The notes beneath the pieces are model-generated. The model saw nothing but the letters and a program-made list of their open reading frames with translations. It was not told the origin of the DNA and did not search any database. Source: Natronohydrobacter sp. (lineage in GTDB: Bacteria; Pseudomonadota; Alphaproteobacteria; Rhodobacterales; Rhodobacteraceae). Taken from it: a stretch of 32,371 bases of DNA. Below, in pieces: positions 8,336 to 16,457 of this stretch. Made by a program: the position numbers and the translations under genes. Numbering within the stretch: position 1 is the stretch's first letter; every line of letters starts with the position of its first letter. The stretch lies in NCBI GenBank assembly GCA_007123015.1, contig SKSL01000088.1, positions 1-32,371 on the forward strand, read 5' to 3'.

Positions 8336-9670
8336 TTGGATCTGGTCGGGCTGCTGCCGAGCTTCGGGAATTTCTTCTATACGATTGCGGCGTTCATTCT
8401 GGTGTTGTCGATCATCGTGGCAGTGCATGAATACGGCCATTACATCATTGGGCGGATTTCTGGCATTCATGCAGAAGTGTTTTCCATCGGCTTCGGCCCG
8501 GTGCTGGCAAGCGGGACGGATCGACATGGCACCGTCTGGCAGATCGCAGCGCTGCCCCTGGGGGGCTATGTGAAATTCGCAGGTGATGCCTCTGCCGTGT
8601 CCAGCAAGGATGAAGCGGGCATGTCCGGCCTGTCCGACGCAGAACGCCGCCGGACCATGCACGGGGCACCGCTCTGGGCGCGCGCGGCCACAGTCGCCGC
8701 AGGCCCCATCTTCAATTTCATCTTCGCGTTTTTCATTTTCGCGGCCCTGATCATGCAGGAAGGAATCGCCATCGAGGAACCTGTGGTGGGCGAGATCACC
8801 CCTTTGCCTGCGCAACCCTTCGAGCTTGCGCCCGGGGATCGTATTCTGGCGGTCGAAGGGATCGAAACTGAAACCTTGGCGGATTTTGTCGGCAGCAGTG
8901 ACGCGCTGCCCGCGCAATCCGTGCTGCGCTACACTGTCGAGCGCGACGGGCGGGTGATGGATGTGACTGGCCCGCATCCGCAACCCCCGCTTGCAGGCAG
9001 TGTTGCGCTGCAATCTGCCGCGCGTGCAGCCCAGATGCAAAGCGGCGATGTGATCACGGCGATTGACGGGGTTGATATTCACACTTTCGCGGAACTGCGT
9101 GACATGGTGGCAGCCTCGGAGGGGGTGCCACTTGATCTGACCGTCTGGCGTGACGGGCAGACGCTTGCGCTGACCATGCAGCCGCGCAGCACGGATTTGC
9201 CGCTGCCCGAAGGCGGGTTCGAGACACGGTTCCTGATCGGGCTGACCTCTGGGGCGGTTTTCGAATATGGCACACGGAATGCGGGCCTGATCGAAGCCTC
9301 GCAGATCGCCACACAGCAGATATGGCGGGTCATCCGGACTTCGCTGGAAGGGCTGTATTATATGGTCGTGGGGCAGATCAGCACCTGCAATCTGTCCAGC
9401 CCTATCGGAATCGCCGAAGCCTCGGTCGCGAAAGCCAATGATGGATTGATCGAATTCATCTGGTTCATCGCTGTTCTGTCAGTCGCAATCGGGCTTCTGA
9501 ACCTGTTCCCGATTCCGCCGCTGGATGGGGGCCATCTGGTCTTTCACGCCTATGAGGCCGTGATGCGCAGGCCGGCTTCTGATCAGGCGATGCGCGTACT
9601 GATCACGATCGGGCTGGCGCTGGTTCTGACCTTGTTCCTGTTCGCCATTTTCAATGATCTGACCTGCTGA
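8336..9670 (+). CDS. rseP: RIP metalloprotease RseP (site-2 protease)
   Basis: RseP is an inner-membrane zinc protease that cuts transmembrane anchors such as anti-sigma factors and signal-peptide remnants. The 444-residue protein starts with TTG at 8336. The next residues form the first membrane helix, carrying HEYGH (31-35), the HExxH zinc site. Two PDZ-like segments follow (about 140-205 and 210-280). The C-terminal catalytic part has NLSSPIGIAEASV, then NLFPIPPLDGGHL with the third zinc ligand Asp397, and a last membrane helix. AAAAGGGGATAGG supplies the ribosome site. A cognate anti-sigma factor is not in this window. The position before bamA is conserved and suggests a role in the envelope stress response. 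Confidence 0.95.
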   Translation: MDLVGLLPSFGNFFYTIAAFILVLSIIVAVHEYGHYIIGRISGIHAEVFSIGFGPVLASGTDRHGTVWQIAALPLGGYVKFAGDASAVSSKDEAGMSGLSDAERRRTMHGAPLWARAATVAAGPIFNFIFAFFIFAALIMQEGIAIEEPVVGEITPLPAQPFELAPGDRILAVEGIETETLADFVGSSDALPAQSVLRYTVERDGRVMDVTGPHPQPPLAGSVALQSAARAAQMQSGDVITAIDGVDIHTFAELRDMVAASEGVPLDLTVWRDGQTLALTMQPRSTDLPLPEGGFETRFLIGLTSGAVFEYGTRNAGLIEASQIATQQIWRVIRTSLEGLYYMVVGQISTCNLSSPIGIAEASVAKANDGLIEFIWFIAVLSVAIGLLNLFPIPPLDGGHLVFHAYEAVMRRPASDQAMRVLITIGLALVLTLFLFAIFNDLTC

Positions 9671-9762
9671 CGCAGGGCCTGTGCGGCATTGCCGTGATTG
9701 CGTCTCTGTGCTGCCCCAATTTCGCCTGAAACAAGAGCGATCTTGTGGCAACGGAGGGTAGT

Positions 9763-9912
9763 ATGGCCTATATCGAATACGAACTGAACAACGCGCGTCT
9801 GCTCTGGACCAGGGTCCGTGAGCGCGTCCTGATCGTCGGGCTGATCATGCTTGCGATGCTGCTTGCGAGTGCGATCTCTGCAGTTTTTGGGCATATGCCG
9901 CACAAACTGTGA
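9763..9912 (+). CDS. Small single-pass membrane protein, 49 residues
   Basis: This short frame lies between rseP and bamA. It starts at ATG 9763, five bases after a strong GGAGG ribosome site, and ends with TGA at 9910-9912. The protein begins MAYIEYELNNARLLWTRVRER, a charged, likely cytoplasmic part. One hydrophobic helix of about 20 residues follows (VLIVGLIMLAMLLASAISAV), then a short tail HMPHKL. With Arg residues before the helix, the N-terminus is probably inside. I do not recognise the family. The excellent ribosome site, clean membrane helix and conserved-type location make it a credible gene. It could modulate RseP or the Bam complex, but this is inference from position only. Confidence 0.6.
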   Translation: MAYIEYELNNARLLWTRVRERVLIVGLIMLAMLLASAISAVFGHMPHKL

Positions 9913-10130
9913 CCCTGCTGACGTTTCCAGCGACGATCACCCGCGCATCAATCTTGTGCGGACCGGCTTTTTCATGGGGGTCCGCCCCTCGTATCGCGGC
10001 CCAGACTGTGCGGCCGATACATGTCGACCGATTAGGTCACAATCCCCCATTTTGCTGCTGATCGCTTTGACATCATCGTGCAGACTCGCTACGCAAGTCG
10101 CAACAATAAAGCGGTATAGTGGGGCCCGAT
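9913..10130. other. Intergenic region upstream of bamA
   Basis: About 218 bases hold no recognisable gene. A TATAGT hexamer (10115-10120) could be a -10 element placing transcription start near 10127, and there is a TTGACA at 10067-10072, but these two are too far apart to be one promoter. The TTGACA followed by 17 bases leads only to TACGCA, a poor -10. A separate promoter for bamA is plausible because the preceding genes end more than 200 bp upstream. Confidence 0.35.
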
Positions 10131-12518
10131 ATGCGCGGTGCGGAGTCTAATTTGTCTGCGCGCAAAGGAGGAGTGCGGCGCGGTCGGCATCTCTTCTCTG
10201 CGGCAGTTTTCAGTGCAATGACAGCAGTTGGCGCTGGATTCGCCTCGAGCGCGGATGCCCAGACCTTTCGTTTCAATACAATCGAAATTGACGGCAATAT
10301 AAGGGTCGATGACTCCACGATTTTCGGCATAACCGGGATCGGGCGCGGCCAACCCGTCACGGCGGGTCAGCTTAATCAGGCCGTGTCAAACCTCGCGGCC
10401 TCTGGACTGTTCGAGGATTTTGATCTGGTGCCGCAAGGCAACCGCCTGATGATTCAGGTGCGCGAATTTCCGATCATCGGCATCGTGAATTTCGAAGGCA
10501 ACCGCCGGATCAATGATGACGCAATCTCGGAAGTGGTGCAGACGCGGGGCGGTCGGGTGCTTTCGCCATCGGCTGTCGAAGCGGATGCGCGCGCCATCGC
10601 CGAGCTTTACGCCCGCCGTGGTCGCACAGCCGCAGAGGTCACTCCCAAGATCATCCCGCGCGGCAATAACCGTGTCGATCTGGCCTTCGAGATTCGCGAG
10701 GGCAATGTGGTCGAGATCGAGCGCATTTCCTTCGTCGGCAATAGCGCCTTCTCGAATTACCGTTTGCGTCAGGTACTCAGCACCAAACAGGCCGGGTTGC
10801 TGCGCTGGGTGATCCAGAGCGATACATTCATCGCCGAGCGGATCGCGCTCGACCGGCAGTTGCTGACCGATTTCTACCTTTCGCGCGGCTACATTGATTT
10901 CGAAGTGCTGTCCGTGACCTCTGAGATCGCGCGCGAGCGCGACGGGTTTTTCCTGACCTTCAACATTCGGGAAGGTCTGCAATACCGATTTGGCGATGTC
11001 ACTGTGGTCAGCGAAGTCGATGGGCTTGACCCTGCCGATTTCGAGCGCGAATTGCGACTGCGCCCGGGCGTCATTTTCTCGCCCAATGTGCTTGAGCAGA
11101 ACATCGCACGAATGGAACGGCTGGCTGAATTGCGGGGCTTGCGGTTCATCCGGGCCGAACCGCGTTTCACACGCAACAACCGCGATCAGACAATTGACGT
11201 GGAATTCGCATTGGTCCGCGGCGAACGCGTCTTCGTGGAACGCATCGACATTCAGGGCAACACCACCACTTTGGACCGCGTCGTGCGACGCCAGTTCAAT
11301 GTCGCCGAGGGCGATCCGCTCAATCCTCGGGAAATCCGCGAAGCGGCTGAACGTATTCGGGCGCTGGGGTATTTCTCGGATGTCTCGGTCGAGCCGCGTC
11401 AGGGCAGTGCGCCCGATCAGGCCGTTGTCGATGTCGAGGTCGAGGAAACCACCACTGGGTCGCTTGGATTTTCGGTCAGCTACGGCGCAGCGCAGGGTGT
11501 TGGCTTCGGGATCACTTTTGCCGAGCAGAATTTCCTGGGGCGCGGGCAGCAGGTCGCTGTGGCCTTCAATACGGTCAAAGGCTCGCGTGACCTGTCGCTG
11601 AATTTCGTGGAACCCGCCTTCATGGGCCGGGATTTGTCCTATTCTCTTGGCGTGGGCTATCGCGAGACCCGAACCTTCTTCTCGGATTTCAACACGCGCG
11701 AGGCGTTTTTCAACAATGCCATCGACTTTCCGGTCAGCGAGTTCGGGCGGCTGCAATTGCGTCAGGGGCTTGTTCTTGACCGGTTGCGCGGTTTGAATGA
11801 GGGCCCCTATGCGCCCGGAGATGTGCGGCCTTCGACACGCCTTCTGGATGACCAGAGAGCCGGAACATCCATCACAGGCTCGCTCGGCTATACCTATTCG
11901 ATTGACACGCGCAATGTGGGGATCGACCCGACCCAAGGCTATGTCTTCAGCTTCCGCCAGGATTTCGGCTTGGGCAACCAAAGCCGCCGCTTCATCAAGA
12001 GCGAAGTTCGCGCCGGGTATGAAATGGCGGTCTTCAATGAAGATGTGACGCTGCGCGGCGATGCGCGGGCCGGGTTGCTGCATATGGCCAGAGGCCAGTC
12101 GCGCTACCGCGAGCGCTTCCAGCTGGCCGATGTCATGCGCGGGTTCCGCCCTGGTGCGTCCGGGCCGCGCGACTTCTTTGCGACCAATGAAGATGTGTTG
12201 GGCGGCAACAAGTATTTCACAGTCTCGGCTGAAATGCAGTTCCCGCTGGGCACGCCCGAGGAATACGGCCTCAGTGGTGGGCTCTTTGCGGATGTGGGTT
12301 CGGTCTGGGGGTTCGACAGCGCGACGACAATCCAGACCACGCATCCGCTGCCCGATGGTGTGGATTACAACAAGATGCATGTCCGGGGCACTGTCGGCGT
12401 GTCGCTGTTCTGGGACAGCCCGCTGGGGCCGCTGCGCTTTGATTTCTCGCGCGCGGTGCGCAAGCTGGATCGGGATCGGACACAGAATTTCGACTTCTCG
12501 ATTGTTTCCCGCTTCTGA
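10131..12518 (+). CDS. bamA: Outer membrane protein assembly factor BamA
   Basis: BamA inserts beta-barrel proteins into the outer membrane. The protein (795 residues from ATG 10131) has a signal peptide ending near SSADA before QTFRFN. Five POTRA repeats follow (about 45-430; starts such as FRFNTIEIDGN, FPIIGIVNFEGN, VVEIERISFVGN, YRFGDVTVVSEVDG and VFVERIDIQGN). The C-terminal 16-strand barrel carries VRGF-type MRGF before RPGASGPRD and ends in phenylalanine (FSIVSRF), the Bam recognition signal. The start is uncertain. GTG 10119 and ATG 10131 lack a good ribosome site, whereas TTG 10152 has GGAG six bases upstream and still leaves a full signal peptide. The stop overlaps the skp start by one base (TGATG). 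Confidence 0.96.
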   Translation: MRGAESNLSARKGGVRRGRHLFSAAVFSAMTAVGAGFASSADAQTFRFNTIEIDGNIRVDDSTIFGITGIGRGQPVTAGQLNQAVSNLAASGLFEDFDLVPQGNRLMIQVREFPIIGIVNFEGNRRINDDAISEVVQTRGGRVLSPSAVEADARAIAELYARRGRTAAEVTPKIIPRGNNRVDLAFEIREGNVVEIERISFVGNSAFSNYRLRQVLSTKQAGLLRWVIQSDTFIAERIALDRQLLTDFYLSRGYIDFEVLSVTSEIARERDGFFLTFNIREGLQYRFGDVTVVSEVDGLDPADFERELRLRPGVIFSPNVLEQNIARMERLAELRGLRFIRAEPRFTRNNRDQTIDVEFALVRGERVFVERIDIQGNTTTLDRVVRRQFNVAEGDPLNPREIREAAERIRALGYFSDVSVEPRQGSAPDQAVVDVEVEETTTGSLGFSVSYGAAQGVGFGITFAEQNFLGRGQQVAVAFNTVKGSRDLSLNFVEPAFMGRDLSYSLGVGYRETRTFFSDFNTREAFFNNAIDFPVSEFGRLQLRQGLVLDRLRGLNEGPYAPGDVRPSTRLLDDQRAGTSITGSLGYTYSIDTRNVGIDPTQGYVFSFRQDFGLGNQSRRFIKSEVRAGYEMAVFNEDVTLRGDARAGLLHMARGQSRYRERFQLADVMRGFRPGASGPRDFFATNEDVLGGNKYFTVSAEMQFPLGTPEEYGLSGGLFADVGSVWGFDSATTIQTTHPLPDGVDYNKMHVRGTVGVSLFWDSPLGPLRFDFSRAVRKLDRDRTQNFDFSIVSRF

Positions 12519-13123
12519 TGCGTCGACGCGGCGCGCTGGCCTCATATCTCGGGGCGGCAGGTCTTGCACTTGCCGCCCCGCTTCCTGCGCAGCCTGTGCT
12601 GGAATTCTCGCTGGGTGAAGACGCGCAGACGGCCGAGGTGGCCCAACTGTTGTTGCGCACGATTGATGACGAGCGATTGTTTCGCGAGTCAGAGTTTGGC
12701 CAGCGCGTGGCGCAAGAGATCGATACGGCCTCGCGCGCGCTTGAAGCGGAAAATGACCGTCTGCTCGCAGAACTGACAGCGCGTGAAGCCGAATTGACCG
12801 AGTTGCGCGCCGAAATGACCGTGGAAGAGTTCCGCGCCGCCGCCAGCGCCTTCGACATCGAGGCCGAAACGATCCGGCGCGATCAGGCCGAAAAACGGCA
12901 ACGGTTGGTGCAGTTCGAAGACTCCGAGCGGCGGCGTTTTTTCGGGCAGTCGGCACCGGTTCTGCAACAGGTCCTGGAGCAATCCGGTGGGCTTGTCCTG
13001 ATCGATGCGCGCGCTGTGATCATCGGAATTCCTGGCCTCGACATGACCGAGGAGGCTGTCGAGGCGATGAATACCGCGTTCGGCGATGGGGGCGATCCTC
13101 CTTTCCCGCTGCTGATTCCGTGA
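12518..13123 (+). CDS. skp: OmpH/Skp-family periplasmic chaperone
   Basis: Skp-type chaperones hold unfolded outer-membrane proteins in the periplasm and pass them to the Bam complex. The 201-residue protein has a twin-Arg-like basic start and hydrophobic signal segment (MRRRGALASYLGAAGLALAAPLPAQP). A short beta part follows, then a long charged helical section (about 50-145: ALEAENDRLLAELTAREAEL and similar) that would form the tentacle coiled coils. The end returns to a beta segment (VLIDARAVIIGIPGLDMTEEAV) matching the family ending with an I-D-T/A-R turn. It starts inside the bamA stop codon, so production is coupled to the factor it feeds. It is somewhat longer than E. coli Skp (161 residues), as is usual in Alphaproteobacteria. 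Confidence 0.88.
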   Translation: MRRRGALASYLGAAGLALAAPLPAQPVLEFSLGEDAQTAEVAQLLLRTIDDERLFRESEFGQRVAQEIDTASRALEAENDRLLAELTAREAELTELRAEMTVEEFRAAASAFDIEAETIRRDQAEKRQRLVQFEDSERRRFFGQSAPVLQQVLEQSGGLVLIDARAVIIGIPGLDMTEEAVEAMNTAFGDGGDPPFPLLIP

Positions 13124-13226
13124 GCGTTTTCGCCTTCGCTTGCCAGCTTGACGCAGCCTTGCTAGAGCGGGTTCGCGCGTGCCGGGCAATTTGGGGGCAC
13201 GGACCTGAAAGCTGGAAAGGACCAAG

Positions 13227-13697
13227 ATGACCGACTATGTCCCTGCAGAGGCAGATCTCGCCACGATCATGCGGATCATTCCCCATCGTTACCCGTTTCT
13301 GCTGATCGACAAGGTGCGGGATGTGGTGGACAGGACCTCTGCTGTGGGCATCAAGAATGTGACCTTCAACGAGCCGCATTTTCAGGGCCATTTCCCCGGC
13401 GCGCCGATCATGCCCGGTGTGACGATTGTCGAAGCCATGGCGCAGACAGCGGCGGTGCTTGTGGGTCTTTCAGTTGGCTTTGGTGACAAGGCGCCGCTGG
13501 TCTATTTCATGTCGATCGACAAGTGCAAATTCCGCCGCAAGGTGGTGCCGGGCGATGTGTTGGAACTGCATGTCACAGTCAAGCGTGGGTCCACCAAGAT
13601 CTGGAAATTCGAAGGCGTGGCCAAGGTGGATGGGCAATTGGCCGCAGAAGCCGAATTCGCCGCGATGATCGATCTGAATGCGACTGCGGTAGCGTGA
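13227..13697 (+). CDS. fabZ: 3-hydroxyacyl-ACP dehydratase FabZ
   Basis: FabZ dehydrates 3-hydroxyacyl-ACP in fatty acid synthesis and competes with LpxA/LpxD for 3-hydroxyacyl chains, which explains its place in a lipid A cluster. The 156-residue hot-dog protein has IPHRYPFLLIDKV, HFQGHFPG (51-58) with catalytic His55, PGVTIVEAMAQ with Glu69, and the FRRKVVPGD stretch. A GGAAAGGA ribosome site precedes ATG 13227. The 103-bp gap after skp is where lpxD is found in many other Proteobacteria; here it holds no gene. Confidence 0.97.
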   Translation: MTDYVPAEADLATIMRIIPHRYPFLLIDKVRDVVDRTSAVGIKNVTFNEPHFQGHFPGAPIMPGVTIVEAMAQTAAVLVGLSVGFGDKAPLVYFMSIDKCKFRRKVVPGDVLELHVTVKRGSTKIWKFEGVAKVDGQLAAEAEFAAMIDLNATAVA

Positions 13698-13705
13698 TCT
13701 CTGCC

Positions 13706-14497
13706 ATGATTGACCCAAGCGCCGAAATCCACCCCATGGCCGTGGTCGAACCCGGCGCGCAGATCGGGCCGGGCTGCATGATCGGGCCATTTGCGGTGGT
13801 CGGGCCAGAGGTCACGCTGGCAGAGGGTGTCACCCTCAAACCCCATGCCCATGTCACGGGCTGGACCCAGATCGGGCCGGGCAGCACAGTGTTTTCGTTC
13901 GCATCGGTCGGTGAAGTCCCGCAGGATCTGAAATATGCAGGCGAACGCACGCAGCTGGTCATCGGCGCGCGGTGTCGCATTCGCGAGAACGCGACGCTGC
14001 ATATCGGCACGGAACAGGGCGGGGGCGTGACCCGTGTGGGCGATAATGTGCTGGTCATGGCGGGCGCGCATGTGGGCCATGATGCCCAAGTGGGCGACAA
14101 TGTGATCCTTGCGAATTTCGCCGGTGTTGCCGGGCATGTGACCATCGAGCGCAATGTGATCGTCGGTGCCTCGGCCGGATTGCATCAGTTCATCCGCGTG
14201 GGCGAGGGGGCGATGATCGGTGCGCTGACCCGCGTGACGCATGATGTGATGCCCTTCGGTCTGGTCTCTGGCCCCGATGGCGCGCTTCTGGGACTGAACC
14301 TGATCGGCATGAAGCGGCGTGGCATGGACCGCGCGCAGATTGCAGCACTGCGGGCGGCCTATAAACGGCTTTCGGGCGAGGGCGCGTTGTCGGACCTTGC
14401 GCAGGCACTGCTCGATGAAGGGGCTGAAGATGCGGTCGCTCAGGTCGCGCAGTTTTTCACTGGCGAGACAGGCCGCAACTTCCTGCGCCCGAAATGA
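13706..14497 (+). CDS. lpxA: Acyl-ACP--UDP-N-acetylglucosamine O-acyltransferase
   Basis: LpxA starts lipid A synthesis by adding a 3-hydroxyacyl chain to the 3-OH of UDP-GlcNAc. The 263-residue protein (E. coli 262) is a left-handed beta-helix built from hexapeptide repeats (EIHPMAVVEPGAQIGPGCMIG and on). His122 and His125 lie in MAGAHVGHD, His125 being the catalytic base. The GLHQF and GLNLIGMKRRGM motifs and a C-terminal helical domain are present. Residue 173, the acyl-chain ruler position (Gly in E. coli), is Ala here. The start is ATG 13706; an in-frame GTG at 13694 overlapping the fabZ stop (GTGA) is an alternative that adds four residues. The stop overlaps lpxI by four bases. Confidence 0.96.
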   Translation: MIDPSAEIHPMAVVEPGAQIGPGCMIGPFAVVGPEVTLAEGVTLKPHAHVTGWTQIGPGSTVFSFASVGEVPQDLKYAGERTQLVIGARCRIRENATLHIGTEQGGGVTRVGDNVLVMAGAHVGHDAQVGDNVILANFAGVAGHVTIERNVIVGASAGLHQFIRVGEGAMIGALTRVTHDVMPFGLVSGPDGALLGLNLIGMKRRGMDRAQIAALRAAYKRLSGEGALSDLAQALLDEGAEDAVAQVAQFFTGETGRNFLRPK

Positions 14498-15321
14498 GCC
14501 GGATTGCGATCATTGCCGGGCGCGGCGCGCTGCCAGAGGTGCTGGCCGCGCGTCTGGCCTCGGACGGTCAGACCCTGTTGCTGGCCGAGTTGGAGGGGTT
14601 CGAGAGCCTGAGCCATCGACGCGACGATGTCCTGCGCTTTCGGCTGGAGCGGCTTGTGCCCTTCCTTGACCATTTGCAGGATCAGGGCGTCACGCGCGCG
14701 GTTTTTGCAGGCGGCGTGCATCGCCCGCGACTGGACCCGGCGCTTATCGATCCGGCAACGATGCAGCTATTGCCGCGCATCATGGCCGCGATGCAACAGG
14801 GCGATGATGGCACCCTGCGCGAAGTGATCACCCTAATGGGGGAATGGGGGATCGCGGTGATGGGCGCGCAGGATATCTGCCCTGACTTGGTTGCGGGGGC
14901 AGGGGTGCTGGGCGCGCATCACCCCAAATCCGGCGAGAAGCAGGACGCAATGCGCGGATTTGACATCTTGCGCCTGACCGGGGCGGCGGATGTGGGGCAG
15001 GGCTGTGTGGTCGCGCGCGGTCAATGCCTGGCGCTCGAAGCCCTGCCGGGGACCGATGTGATGCTGGCGCATCTGACGCAATTGCGCGCGGCGGGCGTGG
15101 CGCTGCCCGAAGGCGGGGTGTTCTGCAAGGCCTCGAAACCCGGTCAGGACCGGCGCATCGACCTGCCCGCGCTGGGGCCAGAGACAGTGACCCGCGCGCA
15201 TGCGGCGGGCTTGCGCGGGATCGCGTTTGAAGCGGGCGGCGTCTTGCTGATCGACCGCGCTGACATGATCGCGCGCGCTGATGATCTGGGCCTGTTCCTG
15301 CTGGCTGTGGAGCCTGCGTGA
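14494..15321 (+). CDS. lpxI: UDP-2,3-diacylglucosamine pyrophosphatase LpxI
   Basis: LpxI (formerly DUF1009) hydrolyses UDP-2,3-diacylglucosamine to lipid X and UMP; it is the alphaproteobacterial replacement for the unrelated LpxH. The 275-residue protein starts MSRIAIIAGRGALPEVLA. It contains FAGGVHRPRLD, the GDDGTLREVITLMGEWGIAVMGAQD segment, and the C-terminal domain with FCKASKPGQDRRIDLPALGPETVTRAHAAGLRGIAFEAGGVLLIDR. The conserved Asp in KPGQDRR-D-LP is part of the catalytic site region. Four-base overlaps with lpxA before it and lpxB after it tie it into the lipid A operon, where it acts on the step just before LpxB. Confidence 0.94.
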   Translation: MSRIAIIAGRGALPEVLAARLASDGQTLLLAELEGFESLSHRRDDVLRFRLERLVPFLDHLQDQGVTRAVFAGGVHRPRLDPALIDPATMQLLPRIMAAMQQGDDGTLREVITLMGEWGIAVMGAQDICPDLVAGAGVLGAHHPKSGEKQDAMRGFDILRLTGAADVGQGCVVARGQCLALEALPGTDVMLAHLTQLRAAGVALPEGGVFCKASKPGQDRRIDLPALGPETVTRAHAAGLRGIAFEAGGVLLIDRADMIARADDLGLFLLAVEPA

Positions 15322-16457
15322 AGGTCTTCGTCATCGCGGGCGAGCCCTCTGGCGACAAGCTGGGCGCGGCGCTGATGGCAGGGCTGAACCAGCTTGCCCC
15401 GGACACCCGCTTCATGGGGGTTGGCGGCGAAGGGATGGCAGCGCAGGGTCTGCAAACGCAGTTTCCAATGTCAGATCTGAGTGTAATGGGCTTGGCCGAA
15501 GTGCTGCCGCGCATCGCGCTTCTGCGCCGCCGGATCCACCAGACAGCAGCCGCCATCGCCCATGCGCAGCCTGATCTGGTCATCACCATCGACAGCCCGG
15601 ATTTCTGCCTGCGCGTGCTACGCCTTGCGCGTGCCGCGCGGCCTGATCTGCCTGTCGTGCATTATGTCGCGCCCTCGGTCTGGGCCTGGCGTCCGGGGCG
15701 GGCGACCAAGATGGCGCCGCTGGTCGATCATGTGCTGGCGCTTCTGCCTTTCGAGCCGCCCTATATGGAAGCCGCTGGCATGAGCTGCGATTTTGTGGGT
15801 CATCCTGTCGTGGCCGAGCCGCGCGCGAGTGCGGCCGAAATCGACGCTCTGCGCGCGCGCGTCCCTGCGCCGGTCTGGCTGGCATTGCCCGGATCGCGGC
15901 GCGGCGAAATCGCGCGCCATGCCCCGCGCTTCGGCGCTGCCATGGCGAAAGTTCTGCCGCAAGGCGCGTCGGTTCTGGTGCCCAGCGTCAGCGCGCGCGC
16001 CGAGCAGATGCGCGGCGAGGTTGCGCGCTGGCCTTTTGCTGCCCATGTTCTGACCGATCCCGGCGACAAGCGCGCGGCCTTTGCTCTGGCGGAAATGGCC
16101 CTCGCGGCGTCGGGCACTGTCTCGCTGGAACTGGCGGCGAGCGATACGCCCATGGTGATCGCTTATGACGTGAACCCGGTCACGCGCTGGCTGGCCACGC
16201 GCTTGATCACGCTCGACACAGTGACGCTTGTCAATCTGGTCAGCGAGACGCGGGCGATCCCGGAATGTCTGGGTAGCGCCTGCACACCGGATCGGATCGC
16301 CGCGTGCCTGCAAGCACTGCATGCCAGCCCAGAGGCACGTTTGGCGCAGCGTCAGGCGATGCAGATGACCATGGCGCGACTGGGCGCAGAGTATACGCCA
16401 CCGGGGCTGCGCGCGGCACAGTCCGTCATGGGTTTCATGGCGCGCAGATGCGGTTAA
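15318..16457 (+). CDS. lpxB: Lipid-A-disaccharide synthase
   Basis: LpxB is a membrane-associated GT19 glycosyltransferase that joins lipid X and UDP-2,3-diacylglucosamine into the lipid A disaccharide. The 379-residue protein starts with GTG overlapping the lpxI stop (GTGA). Motifs are VIAGEPSGDKLGAALM at the N-terminus, GVGGEGMAAQG, VITIDSPDFCLRVLR, HYVAPSVWAWRPGRA, FVGHPVV, the LPGSRRGEI nucleotide-binding turn and ASGTVSLELA. Its stop codon shares the four bases TTAA with the stop codon of the convergent histidine kinase gene, so the two transcripts overlap at their ends. No terminator is visible here. Confidence 0.97.
   Translation: MKVFVIAGEPSGDKLGAALMAGLNQLAPDTRFMGVGGEGMAAQGLQTQFPMSDLSVMGLAEVLPRIALLRRRIHQTAAAIAHAQPDLVITIDSPDFCLRVLRLARAARPDLPVVHYVAPSVWAWRPGRATKMAPLVDHVLALLPFEPPYMEAAGMSCDFVGHPVVAEPRASAAEIDALRARVPAPVWLALPGSRRGEIARHAPRFGAAMAKVLPQGASVLVPSVSARAEQMRGEVARWPFAAHVLTDPGDKRAAFALAEMALAASGTVSLELAASDTPMVIAYDVNPVTRWLATRLITLDTVTLVNLVSETRAIPECLGSACTPDRIAACLQALHASPEARLAQRQAMQMTMARLGAEYTPPGLRAAQSVMGFMARRCG

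Noticed and set aside
10067..10095. A TTGACA hexamer as the bamA promoter
   Set aside because: With a 17-base spacer the -10 position reads TACGCA, which matches poorly, so I do not call it a promoter.
10386..12956. An 856-codon open frame on the minus strand opposite bamA
   Set aside because: It is exactly antisense to a clear bamA gene, lacks recognisable motifs, and long antisense frames are common in GC-rich genes with a biased third position.
13502..14242. A 246-codon minus-strand frame opposite lpxA
   Set aside because: The composition (many His, Arg, Asp) is that of a reversed hexapeptide-repeat gene and there is no own signal for expression.
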